The notes below the pieces were generated by a model. It saw only the letters and a list, made by a program, of their open reading frames with translations. It made no database searches and was not told the DNA's origin. From Hyphomonadaceae bacterium (GTDB lineage Bacteria > Pseudomonadota > Alphaproteobacteria > Rhizobiales > Hyphomicrobiaceae), in the NCBI GenBank assembly GCA_019747815.1, contig JAIEQJ010000046.1, positions 100,312-164,311 on the forward strand: a stretch of DNA of 64,000 nucleotides. The letters run 5' to 3'. Position 1 is the stretch's first letter, and each line of letters starts with the position of its first letter. A program made the position numbers and the translations under genes. This document shows, in pieces, positions 62,690 through 64,000 of the stretch.

Positions 62690-63502
62690 ATGTCGTTCTG
62701 GATCAAGCTGCTGCTCGGCGTCGCTGCGGCCTATGTGCTTGTTGCGCTCGCCGGCTATTTCGGCCAGCGCAAGCTCATGTATTTCCCCGACCGCGAGCGG
62801 GTGCAGCCGGGCCAGGTCGGGCTCGCCGCCGTGGAGGAGCGCGTGCTCAAGACGCCGGACGGCGCGCGCGTCATCGCCTGGTACGGCAAGGCGCGTCCCG
62901 GCCAGCCCACGCTGCTCTATTTCCACGGCAACGGAGGCGCCCTGTCGGTCCGTGCCGAGCGCATCCGCCGGTTCATGGCCGAGGGCTGGGGCGTCTACAT
63001 GATGACCTACCGCGGCTATGGCGGCAGCACGGGCCGCGCGACCGAGGTTGCCAACGTGGCAGATGCGCGGCTGGCCTACGGTGCGCTCGTGCTCGAAGGC
63101 GTGCCGCCCACGTCCATCATCCTGTACGGGGAGTCGCTGGGCACCGGCATAGCCACCCGGATCGCGGTCGAGCGGCAGGTGGCGGGCCTCATCCTTGAGG
63201 CGCCCTACACCTCCATCGTCGATGTCGCCGCGCAGGCCTATCCGTTTCTGCCGGTGCGCGCGCTTCTGACCGACCGCTACGAGACCACCAAGTATATCGC
63301 CCACGTCAAGGTGCCGCTGCTCATCCTGCATGGCGCGCGCGACGGCGTGGTACCGGTGATGATGGGCCGTGAGCTGGCGCGCCTCGCCAACGAGCCCAAG
63401 CGCCTCGTCGTCTTTCCCGACGGCCGCCACAGCAATATCTACGTCGATGGCAACAACGCGCTGGCCGCGGTGCGGCAGTGGATCGGGGCGCTGGAGCGCT
63501 AA
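62690..63502 (+). CDS. Membrane-anchored alpha/beta hydrolase
   Basis: A 270-residue hydrolase with an N-terminal membrane anchor (about 4-22) and then the ABHD13/BEM46-like fold: oxyanion LLYFHGNGG near 83-91, nucleophile Ser in LYGESLGTG near 146, Asp in HGARDGVVP near 219 and His in DGRHSNIY near 247. These proteins are serine hydrolases of unknown physiological substrate. ATG 62690 starts immediately before the anchor; the longer frame from 62588 adds a basic stretch. Confidence 0.87.
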   Translation: MSFWIKLLLGVAAAYVLVALAGYFGQRKLMYFPDRERVQPGQVGLAAVEERVLKTPDGARVIAWYGKARPGQPTLLYFHGNGGALSVRAERIRRFMAEGWGVYMMTYRGYGGSTGRATEVANVADARLAYGALVLEGVPPTSIILYGESLGTGIATRIAVERQVAGLILEAPYTSIVDVAAQAYPFLPVRALLTDRYETTKYIAHVKVPLLILHGARDGVVPVMMGRELARLANEPKRLVVFPDGRHSNIYVDGNNALAAVRQWIGALER

Positions 63503-63517
63503 GTTGTCCTTCCGTCC

Positions 63518-63589
63518 TTGGTGGACGGACCCAAGCCGCGAGCTCGCCCTCGTCCTGAACTCCGTCGAAGGACGCGCTGCACCCACCAA
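63518..63589. repeat. Palindromic intergenic repeat (TTGGTGG...CCACCAA family), inverted copy
   Basis: This is the reverse complement of the core at 38304-38408 and 41064-41170, running TTGGTGG (63518-63524) to CCACCAA (63583-63589). Confidence 0.75.
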
Positions 63590-63594
63590 AAGCG

Positions 63595-64000
63595 TGCTTC
63601 GACAGGCTCGGCACGAGGTTGGAGCGAGCTCGACACGTGATGACAGCGCGCGCTCGCCTGCATCCTGAGCTTGTCGAAGGACGGGCCGCATCCGCCGCCC
63701 TCGTCCTGAGCCTGTCGAAGGGCGAGCCGCGGGCACCAAATCGTGCTTCGACAGGCTCAGCACGAGGTTGGAGCGAGCTTGACACGCGATGACAGCGCGC
63801 TCGCCTGCGTCCTGAGCCTGTCGAAGGACGGGCCGCATCCGCCGCCCTCGTCCTGAGCTTGTCGAAGGACGGGCCGCATCCGCCGCCCTCGTCCTGAGCC
63901 TGTCGAAGGACGCGCTGCGCCCGCCAAAATCGTGCTTCGACAGGCTCAGCACGGGGTTGGAGCGAGTTCAACACGCGATGACAGCGCGCGCTCGCCTGCG
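63595..64000. repeat. Tandem TCCTGAGCCTGTCGAAGGACG array, runs off the window
   Basis: The units TGCTTCGACAGGCTC(A/G)GCACG (three times), GTTGGAGCGAG with ACGCGATGACAGCGCG (three times) and CTCGTCCTGAGCCTGTCGAAG (several times) recur with a spacing of about 150-190 bases. No gene is seen. The element is of a type widely dispersed in alphaproteobacterial genomes. Confidence 0.8.

Noticed and set aside
63595..64000. CRISPR array
   Set aside because: The repeated units are long and imperfect palindromes, spacers are not unique and of even length, and no cas gene is present.

Overview
The window is a GC-rich chromosomal segment of an alphaproteobacterium, most likely of the order Hyphomicrobiales. 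The pointers are a split three-gene proton-translocating transhydrogenase preceded by an aa3-oxidase subunit IV gene, a Tim44-domain protein, DUF2277 and DUF1236 family proteins, Bug-type and CoxLMS-type catabolic genes, and many palindromic intergenic repeats. No species is claimed.

Region 1 (1-9107) looks like a metal (probably copper) tolerance and envelope block: three small secreted proteins rich in His or in Cys/His, an LTA-synthase-like membrane phosphotransferase with an isoprenylcysteine-methyltransferase-like protein, a membrane-anchored cytochrome c, a TolC-type lipoprotein overlapping a multicopper oxidase, and a His-rich DUF1236-like protein.

Region 2 (9817-20790) is a genomic island of about 10.9 kb. 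A 40-bp copy of the 5' half of tRNA-Pro(UGG) marks its left end and the complete tRNA its right end. Its cargo is one co-directional block: a methylenetetrahydrofolate-reductase-like enzyme, two paralogues of ketopantoate hydroxymethyltransferase (PanB) that have lost the metal ligands, a complete SsuABC/NMT1-type ABC importer, a TauE-like permease and a sigma-54 activator with a PrpR-type sensor domain. A good -24/-12 promoter lies in front of the first gene. I read this as an undescribed substrate-inducible pathway in which an imported small molecule is processed by PanB-like enzymes, with one-carbon units possibly passed to folate. The right end holds a decayed IS66-family element with a pRiA4b ORF-3 passenger.

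Region 3 (21037-24987) has a third PanB-family protein with a different set of altered ligands, a GntR/FCD regulator, a DUF6166 protein and a fatty-acid-hydroxylase-type di-iron membrane enzyme. Four copies of a TGATATATCA-type site lie in front of these genes and define a candidate local regulon.

Region 4 (25298-31245) is sulfate uptake: a CysB-like regulator convergent with cysA-cysW-cysT and two sulfate-binding-protein genes. Region 5 (32397-40920) has an exported methyltransferase-like protein, a CoxLMS-type molybdenum hydroxylase whose FeS subunit is fused to a CoxG domain, DUF2277, Tim44 and PilZ proteins. Region 6 (41382-53557) is catabolic: alpha/beta hydrolase, acyl-CoA dehydrogenase, metallo-beta-lactamase-fold hydrolase, acyl-CoA ligase, octopine-dehydrogenase-like protein, 3-hydroxyacyl-CoA dehydrogenase, PhyH dioxygenase (with a possible leader peptide), a lipid kinase, a Bug solute receptor and a DUF72 protein. 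Region 7 (53595-63502) has an SbmA/ABCD-type exporter, an acyl-CoA dehydrogenase with its phosphotransferase partner, the pnt operon, a stretch of structured-looking non-coding DNA and a membrane-anchored hydrolase.

Several families of palindromic repeats fill the intergenic spaces. The last 500 bases are a repeat array that runs off the window.
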